Origin: Rhodocollybia butyracea
Lineage: Eukaryota > Basidiomycota > Agaricomycetes > Agaricales > Omphalotaceae
DNA: 64,000 nucleotides
NCBI GenBank assembly: GCA_015501585.1
Contig: JADNRY010000339.1
Location: 1-64,000 of the forward strand
Reading direction: 5' to 3'
The position numbers and the translations under genes are program-made. Positions 1 to 9,593 of this stretch are shown piece after piece (the first letter of the stretch is position 1; the number at the start of each line of letters is the position of its first letter). The notes beneath the pieces were generated by a model, which saw only the letters and a list, made by a program, of their open reading frames with translations, ran no database searches and had not been told where the DNA came from.

Positions 1-704
1 TACTCCGTCCAACATCATGCCGATCATTCAGGACGAGTACCGCCGCCGCCAATCCAACGCTACCTCCTTGCGGCCCGCATCTCCGGCGTCAAACGTCAAT
101 CTGACTCCAAGTCTTCTTGGAATGATCAGAAGAAGAAGAAGGACACCAAGAAGCGAGCGCCTTACCCGGCAAGCAAACCTTCCAACGACTCGTCCTCTTC
201 TTCCGACAAAGACAAAAAGACACGCCGCGGAAAGAAAGGAGGAAAAGGCAAAGAAAAGGCTCATGAATCGGCTGAAGTAGAGACTTCCAATGTCTCTAAT
301 TTCGCCACCTGCCTTGCCTCGCGCATTAACGACAGCTTCCTCCGTGAAGCCCTCCCACGACTCCGTCCTTGACAGGATGAAGATTGAAGAAGTAGAGGTC
401 GATCTCTCTGATCACCTTTGGCCTCAGACCAAACTCGAAAATGGACATTGACGAGGAAATGTATGGCTCTGGAGACGAGCGCCTTATTTTCTGGCAAGCT
501 TCCCTTAATAGTCTTAAGGAAAAATTCACTGACCAATTGCACTCATTACAACAGATGTTCAATAATATGGCTGGAATATCGAACGGTCCAAATGGACCTT
601 ATGTATCACATTCTCCACGCTTCTTGAACTCTGTACCTCCTAGCGAGGGTAAATTAAATAAAATGGTTTCTAATGATGTGCATGGTGCGAATAAGAAACC
701 TTAG
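1..704 (+). pseudogene. copia gag, C-terminal remnant
   Basis: A Lys/Ser-rich stretch (KKKKDTKKRAPYPASKPSND, about 130-190) continues through KKTRRGKKGGKGKEKAHESA into the protease region, as in copia gag tails. The frame changes several times before 704, so no single ORF spans it. No zinc knuckle is visible; it would lie further left if present. Identity rests mainly on position next to the protease. Confidence 0.6.
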
Positions 705-714
705 TCAGATATTT

Positions 715-905
715 AACACATGGCTGCTTGATTCTGGTGCATCTGGATATTTTACCCTTATCGGCAAGACTTTGTGTCTTATAAAAAAATTCACACATCC
801 GATACCTGTCCAGACTGCTGACGAACGTACGTCAACCTTTATTGAAGGTGCCGGAACAGTCTATATAAAGCATGACAATGGCGAAGGAAAAAATCCTCAT
901 GACTA
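715..905 (+). pseudogene. copia aspartic protease fragment
   Basis: TWLLDSGASGYFT is the catalytic D-S/T-G motif of retroviral-type aspartic proteases, here in the usual copia context (W-L-D-S-G-A). The reading frame leaves the integrase frame at an A-run near 886-893 (GGAAAAAATC), where a one-base change separates it from the downstream ORF. Confidence 0.8.
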
Positions 906-2860
906 AGTTACACCCAGTGTTTTACCAACCGCATTGCACACACCGACTTCTATCTGTTGGTTTATTAAATCGACAGGGTTGTTACACAACTATTAACGTT
1001 GAAAAATCAGTTATTTGTAAGACGGATGATGACTCAACAATCATGACCTTATATCCCAATAACGACAGGGATAATATTCACTGGCTAAAGGCCGATGTAG
1101 TGAAATCTGAGATAGGCATGATATCATCTCCTAATGATTTTAACACCTGGCATAACCGTTTTGCACATCCCGGTGATGTCGTATTACGCAATGCTCCTGG
1201 AAATGTCAATGGACTACCTAAGTTGTCGATACCAGATAAAGAATCTCCATGCAAAGGTTGCGCGCTTGGAAAGGCTGCCTCCAAAGCATATCCTAAGTCC
1301 GAGAAACGAGCATCCAACCCTATGGATTTAATTCACGCAGATTTGGTTGAAATTCCAACCGTCTCTTATCATAAATTTAAATTTGTGATCACTCTGCTGG
1401 ATGACTGCTCTTCTCATGCTACTTCGATCATGCTGCGACAAAAATCAGAAGCGTTTCAAGCCTTCAAGGATTTCAAATCTTGGGCTGAAAAACAAACTGG
1501 ACGCAAACTTGTGCGTTTCCGCATTGATCGAGGGGGAGAACTCATCTCAAAGGAATTTACTTCCTTTCTCAAGTCTGAGGGTATTGATATTCAAATGTCC
1601 GAACCTTATGTTCATCAACAGAATGGTAGAGCGGAACGTATCAACCGTACACTCATGGAAAAATCCGAAGCCATGCGACACCATGCATGCTGCCCGGAGT
1701 CCTGGTGGCAATTCTCATATTCCACAGGAGTACATGTGTATAACCGCACACCGATCCGTCAATTGAACTGGAAGACACCAATTGAAGGTTTTCTCAAAAA
1801 GAAACCTGATGTCTCGTACTTCAGAACCTTTGGCTGTGGCGCTTATGTCTTTATTCCTATTGACAAGCGAAAAAATAAACAATCCCCACACTCTGAGGCG
1901 ATGACTTTCATTGGATATGACCAAGGAAGCAAAGGATATCTATTCATGCGTAGCGATAATTCCGTAGTACATGCTGCACAAGCAACTTTCTATGAGAAAT
2001 GGTTTCCACGGTGCAAATCCGAATCTGATTCTGGAGTAAAACCCGCTATACCTGTTGCCCCCACACCTGTGAAACCTTCGCAACCTTCAAATGGTAATGG
2101 TGCAGACATTCCATTTGATCCGGAATTCCCGGAAGATCAACCACAACCGTTTACTGAACCGGAAAATGGACCGCACAGTCCACCAGCTGGCCCAGATCCA
2201 GATCTGCCTGGTGATGATGATGCTCCAAATCCCAATCCTCCGGTACCATCTCGATCACCCACCCCTCCACCTCAAGCAAGAGACCCTTCACCACCTGCTC
2301 CCGATCCTAATCCATTCAGCTACCATCCCGAAGACGTTGAAGCATGGAAACGTGTGAACCCCACTAGAGAACGTCGTGCACCCTTGCGCCCTGGCATGAT
2401 ACCCACGCCTGGCACTTGGAGCCGACAAGCTGATTGTGAAGAACGTGCTGAGCGCTTTGGACACGCTAGACGTGGACTTGTGCCTGCTCGCAATATAGTT
2501 CCTGATCAAGTTCCGCCACCGGTTCCACCACCACGTCCATTGAATCCTGATGACCGTATGGTCACACCGCCACCTCCAGGCGCTAATCCGGATTCTGATA
2601 TAGAAGAGGAAGCACTTCTGACTAAACTAGCTCAGGAAGGGGGAGTTGAATTACAAAAATACCTTCTTTCGCAAGCAATCTCCGATTCTCTAGAAGAATC
2701 ATCTTTTATCACAGATCTTGACAGTGAAATGATACCGGCTAAACACGAAGCCGCTAGGAATAATCCTGATAATTGGATTTCTCCAACATCATATCGTCAT
2801 TTACCATCTGCTGAAAGAAAGAAATGGATCAAGCATGCAAAGATGAGATCGATGGTTTGA
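872..2860 (+). pseudogene. copia integrase and pol linker ORF (662 codons)
   Basis: The N-terminal HHCC zinc region (WHNRFAHPGD ... CKGCALGKA, about residues 90-140) is followed by the catalytic core: D in LLDDCSS, D in RIDRGGE and E in QQNGRAERINRT. A GKxAF-like cargo region and a long Pro-rich linker (about residues 390-590) lead toward RT. The frame is lost near 2838, one base before the expected copia RT entry, so the RT part is read in another frame. The protein would have joined cDNA to chromosomal DNA in the nucleus. Confidence 0.88.
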
Positions 2861-4301
2861 AGAAACGAAATGTCTTTGAAGTAGTTGATCTACCAAAAGG
2901 TCGCAAACCTATCCGTTGTCGATGGGTTTTTACTAAAAAAATCTGACGGTCGCTATAAAGCCCAACTCGTAGCAAAAGGTTTTTTCACAAGTAGAAGGTG
3001 TGGATTATAATGAGTTGTTCTCACCGGTCGCCCGGTTTGAAACTGTACGAACTCTCCTAGCTTTAGCCGCATTAGAGGACTGGGAAATCCAGGCTCTTGA
3101 CGTCAAACAGGCTTTTCTTTATGGCAAGCTAGATGAAGAGATCTACATGGAACAACCTAAAGACTTCATTAAAGAAGGCACACCAAAAGTATGGCAGTTA
3201 CATCGTGCATTATACGGACTGAAACAAGCTAGCTTATCCTGGTGGAAGGAATGTAACGCCTCCATGGGAAAATTGGGATTTAAGCGCTGCTCTTCAGATG
3301 CTGGTGTATACGTCTTTAAATCAAATGGCAAAACCGTAACTGCCATCATCTATGTTGATGACGCACTCTTTCTTGGCAAGGACAAAGATCTTGTTCTTAA
3401 AAAGAAAAACGAGTTTATGAAATTATGGGAATGTCGTGATCTAGGAGAACCAACTGAGTTCCTTGGAATGCGGATTACACGGGATCGTTCCAAACGTGTC
3501 TTAACACTTGACCAACAACCTTATCTTCGAAAGGTCATAGAACATTTTGGACTGACTAATGCCAAAGCCACCCCAACCCCATTACCTTCATCCTGGGTTC
3601 CTCGTGCAAACACTGGTCGTGTAGATGCCAAACTTAGACAACGCTTCCAAAGTGTAATTGGATCTTTATTGTATCTGATGCTAGGCACCCGACCCGACAT
3701 TGCTTATGCCGTTATAAAACTCTCACAGTATTTGGCAAATCCAAACCCAGACCACCTGGCCAAAGCACTTTACATTGTGCGCTACTTAATTGGGACTTCT
3801 ACTTATGTACTTGTCTTTGATGGTAGATCTGACCATGGCTTCTTAGCCTATTGTGATTCTGACTGGGCGTCAGATCCAGATGATCGAAAATCCCATACTG
3901 GGATGATTATCAAACTTGCCACAGGTCCAATCTGCTGGACTTCTCATAAACAGAAAACAGTTGCTCTTTCATCGACTGAAGCTGAATACATGGCTTTATC
4001 TGATTCATGTAGACAACTTATGTGGCTCAAGTCTCTCTTTTCTGAGATTGGAATTACTATCGCTGTATTGCCCTTATGTGGTGATAATCAAGGATCAATC
4101 TTTCTGGGATCTAATCCTGTACAAGAAAGAAGAACCAAGCATATTGATATACGATATCATTATATCAGAGAACGCATTGAATCAAAAGAAATAGAACTCT
4201 TCTATGTTCCTACTGATGATAATGTTGCAGATCTTCTCACGAAGAACCTTGCACTTGTCAAATTTCAGAAAATTCCGCAACAGTCTTGGAATTCTCTTTA
4301 A
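2836..4301 (+). pseudogene. copia reverse transcriptase and RNase H
   Basis: The RT start (DGLKKRNVFEVVDLPKGRKP then CRWVFTKK) is readable from about 2845 but shifts frame at an A-run (2935-2942) and a T-run (2975-2982). From 3000 one 433-codon ORF holds the rest: FSPVARFETVRTLLALAA, LDVKQAFLYG, IIYVDDALF (catalytic YVDD) and copia RNase H (YCDSDWASDPDDRKSHTG, SSTEAEYMAL, DNQGSIFL, KHIDIRYHYIRE, TDDNVADLLTK). These are textbook copia blocks. The single-base frame breaks make it a pseudogene as assembled. Confidence 0.92.
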
Positions 4302-4334
4302 TTGATTCGCTATAGACTGTGCAATATGTCTATA

Positions 4335-4488
4335 TGTTGGTATGAGTCTCACCGTATTGATTAGATAGTTACATCAGATCACATGTATCTTGACAGGCGC
4401 TTAATAAATTGTTGTTTTGTCTCTTGCCACATCATTGTTGCTTGCTTGTCTTCTTTTGTGGAGCCGTCCGGGGTTGTAAAGTTTAACA
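4335..4488 (+). repeat. 5' LTR of the TRIM-like element
   Basis: TG...CA termini, 154 bp, same as 5288-5441; preceded by the target duplication CTATA. Confidence 0.88.
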
Positions 4489-5287
4489 GGTTATGGGCAA
4501 GTGTTAGCCACTGCCTTGCTGCTTAACTGCCACCACCTAGGTCTATTCCTATTGTCTGCTGTCACAATCAGCCACCTAAACCCTTCCTCCCATCACCATC
4601 CACTGTCTCTTCTGTTCATTGGTGCCCTATCGGCTCTTTCAGCATTTGTGGATCTACTACTTGTTCTGGACCATCTGTTATTGATACCATTTTCTTGCAT
4701 TGCTTGCAGCATTCCAGTTTGTTCAAACTGTCTCGCCTTGCAGCTTTGTGCCAACCCTCCCAGGACCTTCCATCCAATCCTTTCATCGCTTCCAACTCAG
4801 TTTGTGGGGGATCTTTTGAGTTGTTGAATGTGGAACTTGCATTCAGGTGTACTACGTTGTGACGTTGTTGGCAGGAAACTTTCCGCTTGTGTTGATGAAT
4901 CATCCAATCTGGCTTGTACCACCACAAACCGACTTCTTCCATGAATCCTTTTTCCTTAATCTCGACTCACTCAAATTGATGTGCTCACTGCTGAGCTGTC
5001 ATGTTTCTTGATTGTATCTCTTCCTTTGGGTATTGGAGTCAAGGGGGAATTGATTCTCATTTGTGACTCCAATTCAGTTGTCTATTGTGGTTGGGCTGTA
5101 TTTGAGGTTTGAGGACCCATTTTGCACAACCAACACTTCACATCTTGGAACTGCTACTGCCTTTTTTATGACAGGGGACCATGAACATTGCGTTGTCCTT
5201 GTTGGCTTTTATTTATCTTCATCCTTATGCGTATGTCATTCTATCTGTTATGTTTTTGTCATTTTCGGGGGTGAGCCTCAGGGGGTG

Positions 5288-5441
5288 TGTTGGTATGAGT
5301 CTCACCGTATTGATTAGATAGTTACATCAGATCACATGTATCTTGACAGGCGCTTAATAAATTGTTGTTTTGTCTCTTGCCACATCATTGTTGCTTGCTT
5401 GTCTTCTTTTGTGGAGCCGTCCGGGGTTGTAAAGTTTAACA
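5288..5441 (+). repeat. 3' LTR of the TRIM-like element
   Basis: Copy of 4335-4488, followed by CTATA; preceded by a G-rich polypurine tract. Confidence 0.88.
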
Positions 5442-5512
5442 CTATAAACTATAATGCCGTTTAAAGTCGATAAAAATTATACTTCTTAGCTACAATTCTT
5501 AGCAAGGGGGAG

Positions 5513-6030
5513 TGTTGAAACTAGATTACCGCTTATGAGTCGTATCTAATCAGTAATGTGAGTCGACTAGACGCACTTGCTATACGATCAATGAACTGTC
5601 GATATATGCTATGTTGAAACTCACCCTCAAACACTAGACACAGCCTCTACGCAGGATCGTATAGATGTAGTCAATTATGCCATTCGCTATTAGTCTTATG
5701 ATACATAGCTTGTACGCTGCCTTGCAGTACCTATGAACAATACCTATAGAATTACCATACGGACTCCATCTTCTAGGGTACATTATGCACATGTATATGC
5801 ACTATGTTTAGCAGTACAACTCAAGTAGACTCATACATTGTTATTGGGTTTATTATATTCTGTAGTATAAATACTGTAGATATTTTCCTGTAACAATAAC
5901 CAAGAATCCTACTATTCATCTGGACACTTGTTCTGCTCTCTACAAGCAAATCTTACAACTCCTGTAAACACCCTTACACTCTAAGGTGAGTATGCTGTCG
6001 ACCTTGTGTTGACTGACCGCTGTTTCTACA
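5513..6030 (+). repeat. 3' LTR of the copia element
   Basis: It begins TGTTGAAAC directly after the polypurine tract AAGGGGGAG and ends GTTTCTACA, the inverted complement of the start with one mismatch. A TATA-like AGTATAAATACTG lies at about 5871-5883. The 3' boundary is supported because tRNA-Gln sequence resumes exactly at 6031. The partner LTR is outside the window, so the target duplication (predicted ATCAC) cannot be checked. Confidence 0.75.
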
Positions 6031-6119
6031 ATCACCTGGGATTCTGATGAGTTCACTGTGGCTCAGCCGTGGCCTTTTCATTAATTCCCGTGAGCCAGGT
6101 TCGAGTCCTGGTTGGACCT
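6031..6119 (+). tRNA. tRNA-Gln(CTG), 3' fragment cut by the copia insertion
   Basis: From ATCACCTGGGATTCTGAT onward this matches the D-arm end, the anticodon arm (loop TTCTGAT, anticodon CTG), an intron of about 35 nt, the T-arm GGTTCGAGTCC and the acceptor TTGGACC of the fuller copies downstream. The acceptor 5' strand and D-arm start are missing; the copia LTR occupies that place. The B box matches consensus better than in the other copies. A T-run follows at about 6146. Confidence 0.6.
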
Positions 6120-6378
6120 CTAATCAGGCTATCAATATAATCTCTTTTTTTTTGTCCTTTGGCTTTTCCGCCTTGGATCAACCTTGGGTATGCCTTGAAT
6201 AAAACTCAATATTCTGATACTCTGATACCTGGGTTGCAGAATCCAAGATTCTGAGCCAAGCCCTTTGTCCTGTTCCTCAACAATAAGTTTGGAAGTTTGA
6301 AGTCATATATCATGCATGTACAATAGAAGTTTGGAAGTTTGAAGTGGTATCATGCATGTACAATGCCTTGCAGCTACT

Positions 6379-6484
6379 GGTCCAATAGTGTAGAGGTTAT
6401 CACCCGGGGTTCTGATAATCTGTATCCACAACAAAGGTGGTGTTATCAATTCCCGTGACCCAGGTTCAAGTCCTGGTTGGACCT
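6379..6484 (+). tRNA. tRNA-Gln(CTG)-like gene with intron
   Basis: The acceptor strands GGTCCAA (6379-6385) and TTGGACC (6477-6483) pair fully. The D-arm is GTGTAGAGGTTATCAC, the anticodon loop TTCTGAT with anticodon CTG, and the T-arm CAGGTTCAAGTCCTG pairs perfectly. An intron of about 30-35 nt sits after the anticodon, the usual eukaryotic place. T-runs (6502 and 6514-6522) could end Pol III transcription. It may be functional or one unit of a tandemly duplicated pseudogene set; the GG/TC pair at the anticodon-stem top is imperfect. Confidence 0.62.
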
Positions 6485-6779
6485 CTGATCCAGGAATGCA
6501 AATTTTCACATATTTTTTTTTGTCTTTCATTTTCTCTGCCTTGGGTAAACATTGTCCAATGCGACATCAGCGCCGCTCAACCCTGAAGATGTAGACATCT
6601 GAACACTCAAACCAGGTACACACCCTCAACACACCCTCCAACAATACTGTCCCAACACTCTGGAACCTGGTTTGCAGATGGGTTGCAGAATCCAAGATTC
6701 TGAGCAAGCCATTGTCCTATTCCTCAGTTTGAGGTAATAACTGAGGAATATCATGCATGTACAATGCCTTGTAGCTACA

Positions 6780-6883
6780 GGTCCCATAGTGTAGAGGTTC
6801 AATTATCACACAGGATTCTGATATGGGCAGCAAAATCAGTTTCATTAGTTCCCGTGACCCAGGTTTAAGTCCTGGTTGGACCT
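6780..6883 (+). tRNA. tRNA-Gln(CTG)-like copy, probably a pseudogene
   Basis: It starts GGTCCCATAGTGTAGAGG and ends CCTGGTTGGACC with anticodon loop TTCTGAT. It has a 4-nt insertion in the D-loop (TTCAATTATCAC), a B-box change (GGTTTAAGTCC) and an acceptor mismatch. It shares upstream flank (CATGCATGTACAATGCCTTG) with the 6379 copy, so the unit was duplicated in tandem at about 400 bp spacing. Confidence 0.5.
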
Positions 6884-7997
6884 CTTTCTGGTTATCGGGG
6901 CAGTGGGAACTTCATCCATTTTTTTACTTTGGACAATCTTTGGGTAAAAGCAAACATTGTCGATGCGGTGGCACTAAGCACTCAGCCTTTTTTTTAATAC
7001 CCATAGAGGTTTCCCCACTGCTTGTTTTCTCAACAGACCCTTGGCCCTCTCCACAGTGCAGCCTTTGTCTGCTTTTGTCCCATTCCTTAATGATCCCAGG
7101 TTAATTCCAGGTTGATTCCAGATTAAAATCTGTTATTACTAATTAGTTCAGTATCAACCAAGGTCATCTGCCACAGATAATATATGATATGATATCTTTT
7201 TCCAGTCTTTTTCAAATTCATAACTTTTGTCATAAGTACATCAGGAAATGACCCCCTCTGGGCTTAGGCTAGCATAGCTTCAGTGGCTGAAGTCTCTTGA
7301 AGGCAGATAGGTCAAGCAGGTGGCTCAAATGAATTAAATCAAAGTAATGAATTTTATTTTACTTGAAGCTCACTTGAGTTGCTGTTGTTGGAATAATACA
7401 AAGAACGGCCGAGATGCCAAGAATGCTAGTGTCAATTGGACTGTGAATTTGATGATGGGTCGTGGTTTGGTCGGGCTGTGAACCCGAAATAAGCCAGATC
7501 TGCACTGTAAGTTGAAACTATATCAATGTGCCATATAGTAACTAGTTACGGTGCATATGATCATCATACATGGCCAGAATGACAGGTAAGTGATACTGTA
7601 ATGGGCAGTAGGGCCGGAGGACCGTTACATACCTTGTTACATACTCTAAGTGATTGGATTCCAGAGGCTGGAGCACTCTTTAACATATCATTGAAGGCCT
7701 GACAGTGAGTAGGTACTGGCTGTGTTCATTTTCCATATAGTTTTAAGCCAAAAAAGGACCATCTAAAAGATTTTTAAGACTCCCAACCAGTACACCGACC
7801 AACCAACCCGATATCACGGGTTCACGGCCCGACCACCCCTTGCCAGAAAGAGGAAAAAATCTGCTGAATCTGACCACTAAATGGAAAAAGTACATCAAAG
7901 TACATGCACAAACTAGTAGCTACTTTGCGCACACTCTTGGAAAAGTACTTCATATAGGGTCAAAGATGAATTTAAAATGTACTCTAACTTCAACAAA
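6884..7997. other. non-coding stretch between tRNA copies and P450 3' end
   Basis: No convincing coding sequence, inverted repeat or RNA gene was recognised. Short ORFs (e.g. 7840-8193 +) are frame shadows of the P450 tail or random. The part next to 7997 is presumably P450 3'UTR. Confidence 0.4.
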
Positions 7998-9051
7998 TCA
8001 ACCTGGATATGACCTCACCTTCATCTCAACCATCAACCTATCCTTCACAAGAACCAGCCGATCCTTCAACCCCATCTCCCACTCCCCCTGGTCCCATTCC
8101 GGCGCAAACGAGATCTCATATCGACTAAAAAGCAAAACAAGTACATACTGCAATTCAAAGATAGCCAAACGCTTGCCGACGCAGTTGGCTTGACCTAGCG
8201 AAAAGGGAATGAACGCAGTTGTCTCCAAAGCAGTGACATTATTTGCTCTTTTGTCGTTCAGCCATCGCGTAGGCCAGAATTTATCGGGGTTAGGAGAGAA
8301 GTATCGAGGGTCTCTGTGGATAACATAGGTGGACACAACGACGGAGGTGCCTTCTTTAATAAAACTATGGTAATTGTGTCAATGTACAGCTAAGTTGCAA
8401 ATAAATGAGTCAAAGAATCATCGGACGTGACTTACTGAGGCCCCATCATCTTTCCCCCACTTCCAGAAGCTGGTGCCCTTTGGATTGAACTCGGAACAGG
8501 AGGTTGAAGCCGTAGTGTTTCGTTGCTTTGCAATAAATGAATGTCAACGACGAGAGAACTGATAAAACGTATCTGCTCACATTACTGCATTGAGCCAGGT
8601 CATATCAGCAAGCTTTGCCGTATCAATATTTGTCACAGTAGAGTTCCGTGTGCCCGGGAAAAACTCTTCAATCTCGGCTATAAGCCTCCGCAAGTCGTTG
8701 GAATTTGATAGGAGATAATAAATTGCATTACACAAAACCGAAGCTGTCGTGTCGGACCCAGCTACTATAGCCATGACTGAATTTGAAACAAGGAAGGGAA
8801 AAACAGCATCTGGAGGAATTTGCTCTGTGTTGGACATCTTGACAAAAACTGCCACATGAGTTCCACAAATTCAGAAGGAAGCAAAGTGATCTACCAGATA
8901 GTAGAAGAGATCCTTTCGTGACTCGCTTGAAGCCCTTGATTTGGCACACTCTGCCGCAAAAGCCACAAAATCACGCATTGCTTCACTGAGGCTCGGAAAT
9001 GCTCGGAAAATTGGAGCAGACCAAGGTACCTGCATTGTCAAGGCGGGAACG
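7998..9051 (-). CDS. cytochrome P450 monooxygenase, 3' half (exons after the giant intron)
   Basis: Reading leftward from 9051: an exon with MQVPWSAPIFRAFP and SRKDLFYYL; an I-helix exon with AGSDTTA; a short exon with the ExxR motif (ETLRLQPPVP); and the last exon (8336-7998 plus a few codons) with PDKFWPTRWL and the heme loop FSLGQANCVGKRLA. Introns lie at about 8523-8577 and 8343-8435 with clean GT/AG ends. These are all the C-terminal P450 signatures, with the heme-thiolate Cys present. The 5' half is at 30415-31521; the two are separated only by an intron carrying the 21-kb transposon. Membrane-bound oxidation of an unknown substrate is expected. Confidence 0.9.
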
Positions 9052-9105
9052 CTAGAAAGAGAAAGCTTAGTTGAAGCTGATTGCTAGATCATAAATGTGT
9101 TAATG

Positions 9106-9139
9106 TTTTAGTGTCCTTGTTGGACACAAATGGATTATC
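9106..9139 (+). repeat. left terminal inverted repeat of the giant transposon
   Basis: It contains GTGTCCTTGTTGGACACAAA at 9111-9130 and matches the reverse complement of 30359-30392 at 28 of 34 positions. The 16-bp core is itself nearly palindromic (TGTCC...GGACA). Confidence 0.9.
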
Positions 9140-9266
9140 CCGACTACCACCTTGAATGAGATTATCTGGTCATGATTGCTCAAAAACTAAGATTTTCAAG
9201 ACCAAGCTGTGTCATGATATTAAGGAATACTGTGCCAAAAATAAGCCAGCGGGCTGCACAAAAATC

Positions 9267-9520
9267 AACCATGATCATGATCATGATCGATGTATTTTCA
9301 TGACCATGATTGTCAAAGAATTTCATGACTCACATGACCGTGATTGGGATTATTGAGACCGTGATTGGAATTCTTGAGACTATAATTGGGATTATTGAGA
9401 CCGTGATTAGGATTATTGAGACCATGATTGGGATTACTGAGACCGTGATTGGGATTATTGAGACTAAGATGGAGATTATTAAGACTGTGATTAGGGTTGT
9501 CATGACCATGATTGGAATCA
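9267..9520. repeat. left subterminal repeats: GATCATGATC cluster and 21-bp tandem array
   Basis: An ATGATCATGATCATGATCG cluster (about 9271-9289) is followed by about eight 21-bp units of GTGATTGGGATTATTGAGACC type from 9340 to 9507, plus a partial unit. Units differ at 1-5 positions. Similar ATGATCATGATC sequence recurs in the right subterminal zone. Such repeats inside TIRs are common transposase-binding or replication sites; that role is inferred. The 73-codon ORF across it is a by-product of the 21-bp period. Confidence 0.75.
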
Positions 9521-9593
9521 AAGTGATTTGAAATTCACTATCATTACAACATTACTGAAAAATTTATTGCCTAGAGTGTCCTTCTCAACCATC

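Larger units (their letters stand above)
4335..5441 (+). mobile_element. TRIM-like non-autonomous LTR retrotransposon nested in the copia element
   Basis: Two 154-bp repeats (4335-4488 and 5288-5441) start TGTTGGTATGAG and end GTTTAACA; I see no differences and their offset is constant at 953. The 799-bp interior has no retroviral coding. It starts GGTTATGGGCAAG, a possible primer-binding site, and ends in a purine-rich tract (GGTGAGCCTCAGGGGG) just before the 3' repeat. A 5-bp duplication CTATA (4330-4334 and 5442-5446) flanks it. Short LTRs, a short interior and no pol fit a terminal-repeat retrotransposon in miniature. Strand is assigned from the polypurine tract. Confidence 0.88.
1..6030 (+). 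mobile_element. Ty1/copia LTR retrotransposon, 5'-truncated by the window edge, degenerate, with a nested TRIM
   Basis: Order seen: basic gag tail, DSGA aspartic protease, integrase with zinc finger and DDE region, reverse transcriptase, RNase H, polypurine tract AGCAAGGGGGAG, then an LTR. Protease-INT-RT-RH order defines the copia superfamily. The 5' LTR and most of gag lie left of the window. At least four single-base frame breaks interrupt gag-pol, so it cannot act autonomously as read. A 1107-bp LTR element is inserted between RNase H and the polypurine tract. Confidence 0.93.

Noticed and set aside
4501..4942. ORFs inside the TRIM interior
   Set aside because: No motif and opposite-strand overlap; the interior is best read as non-coding.
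9310..9531. ORF with repeated ETVIGII units
   Set aside because: Direct product of the 21-bp tandem array; no promoter or codon signal.
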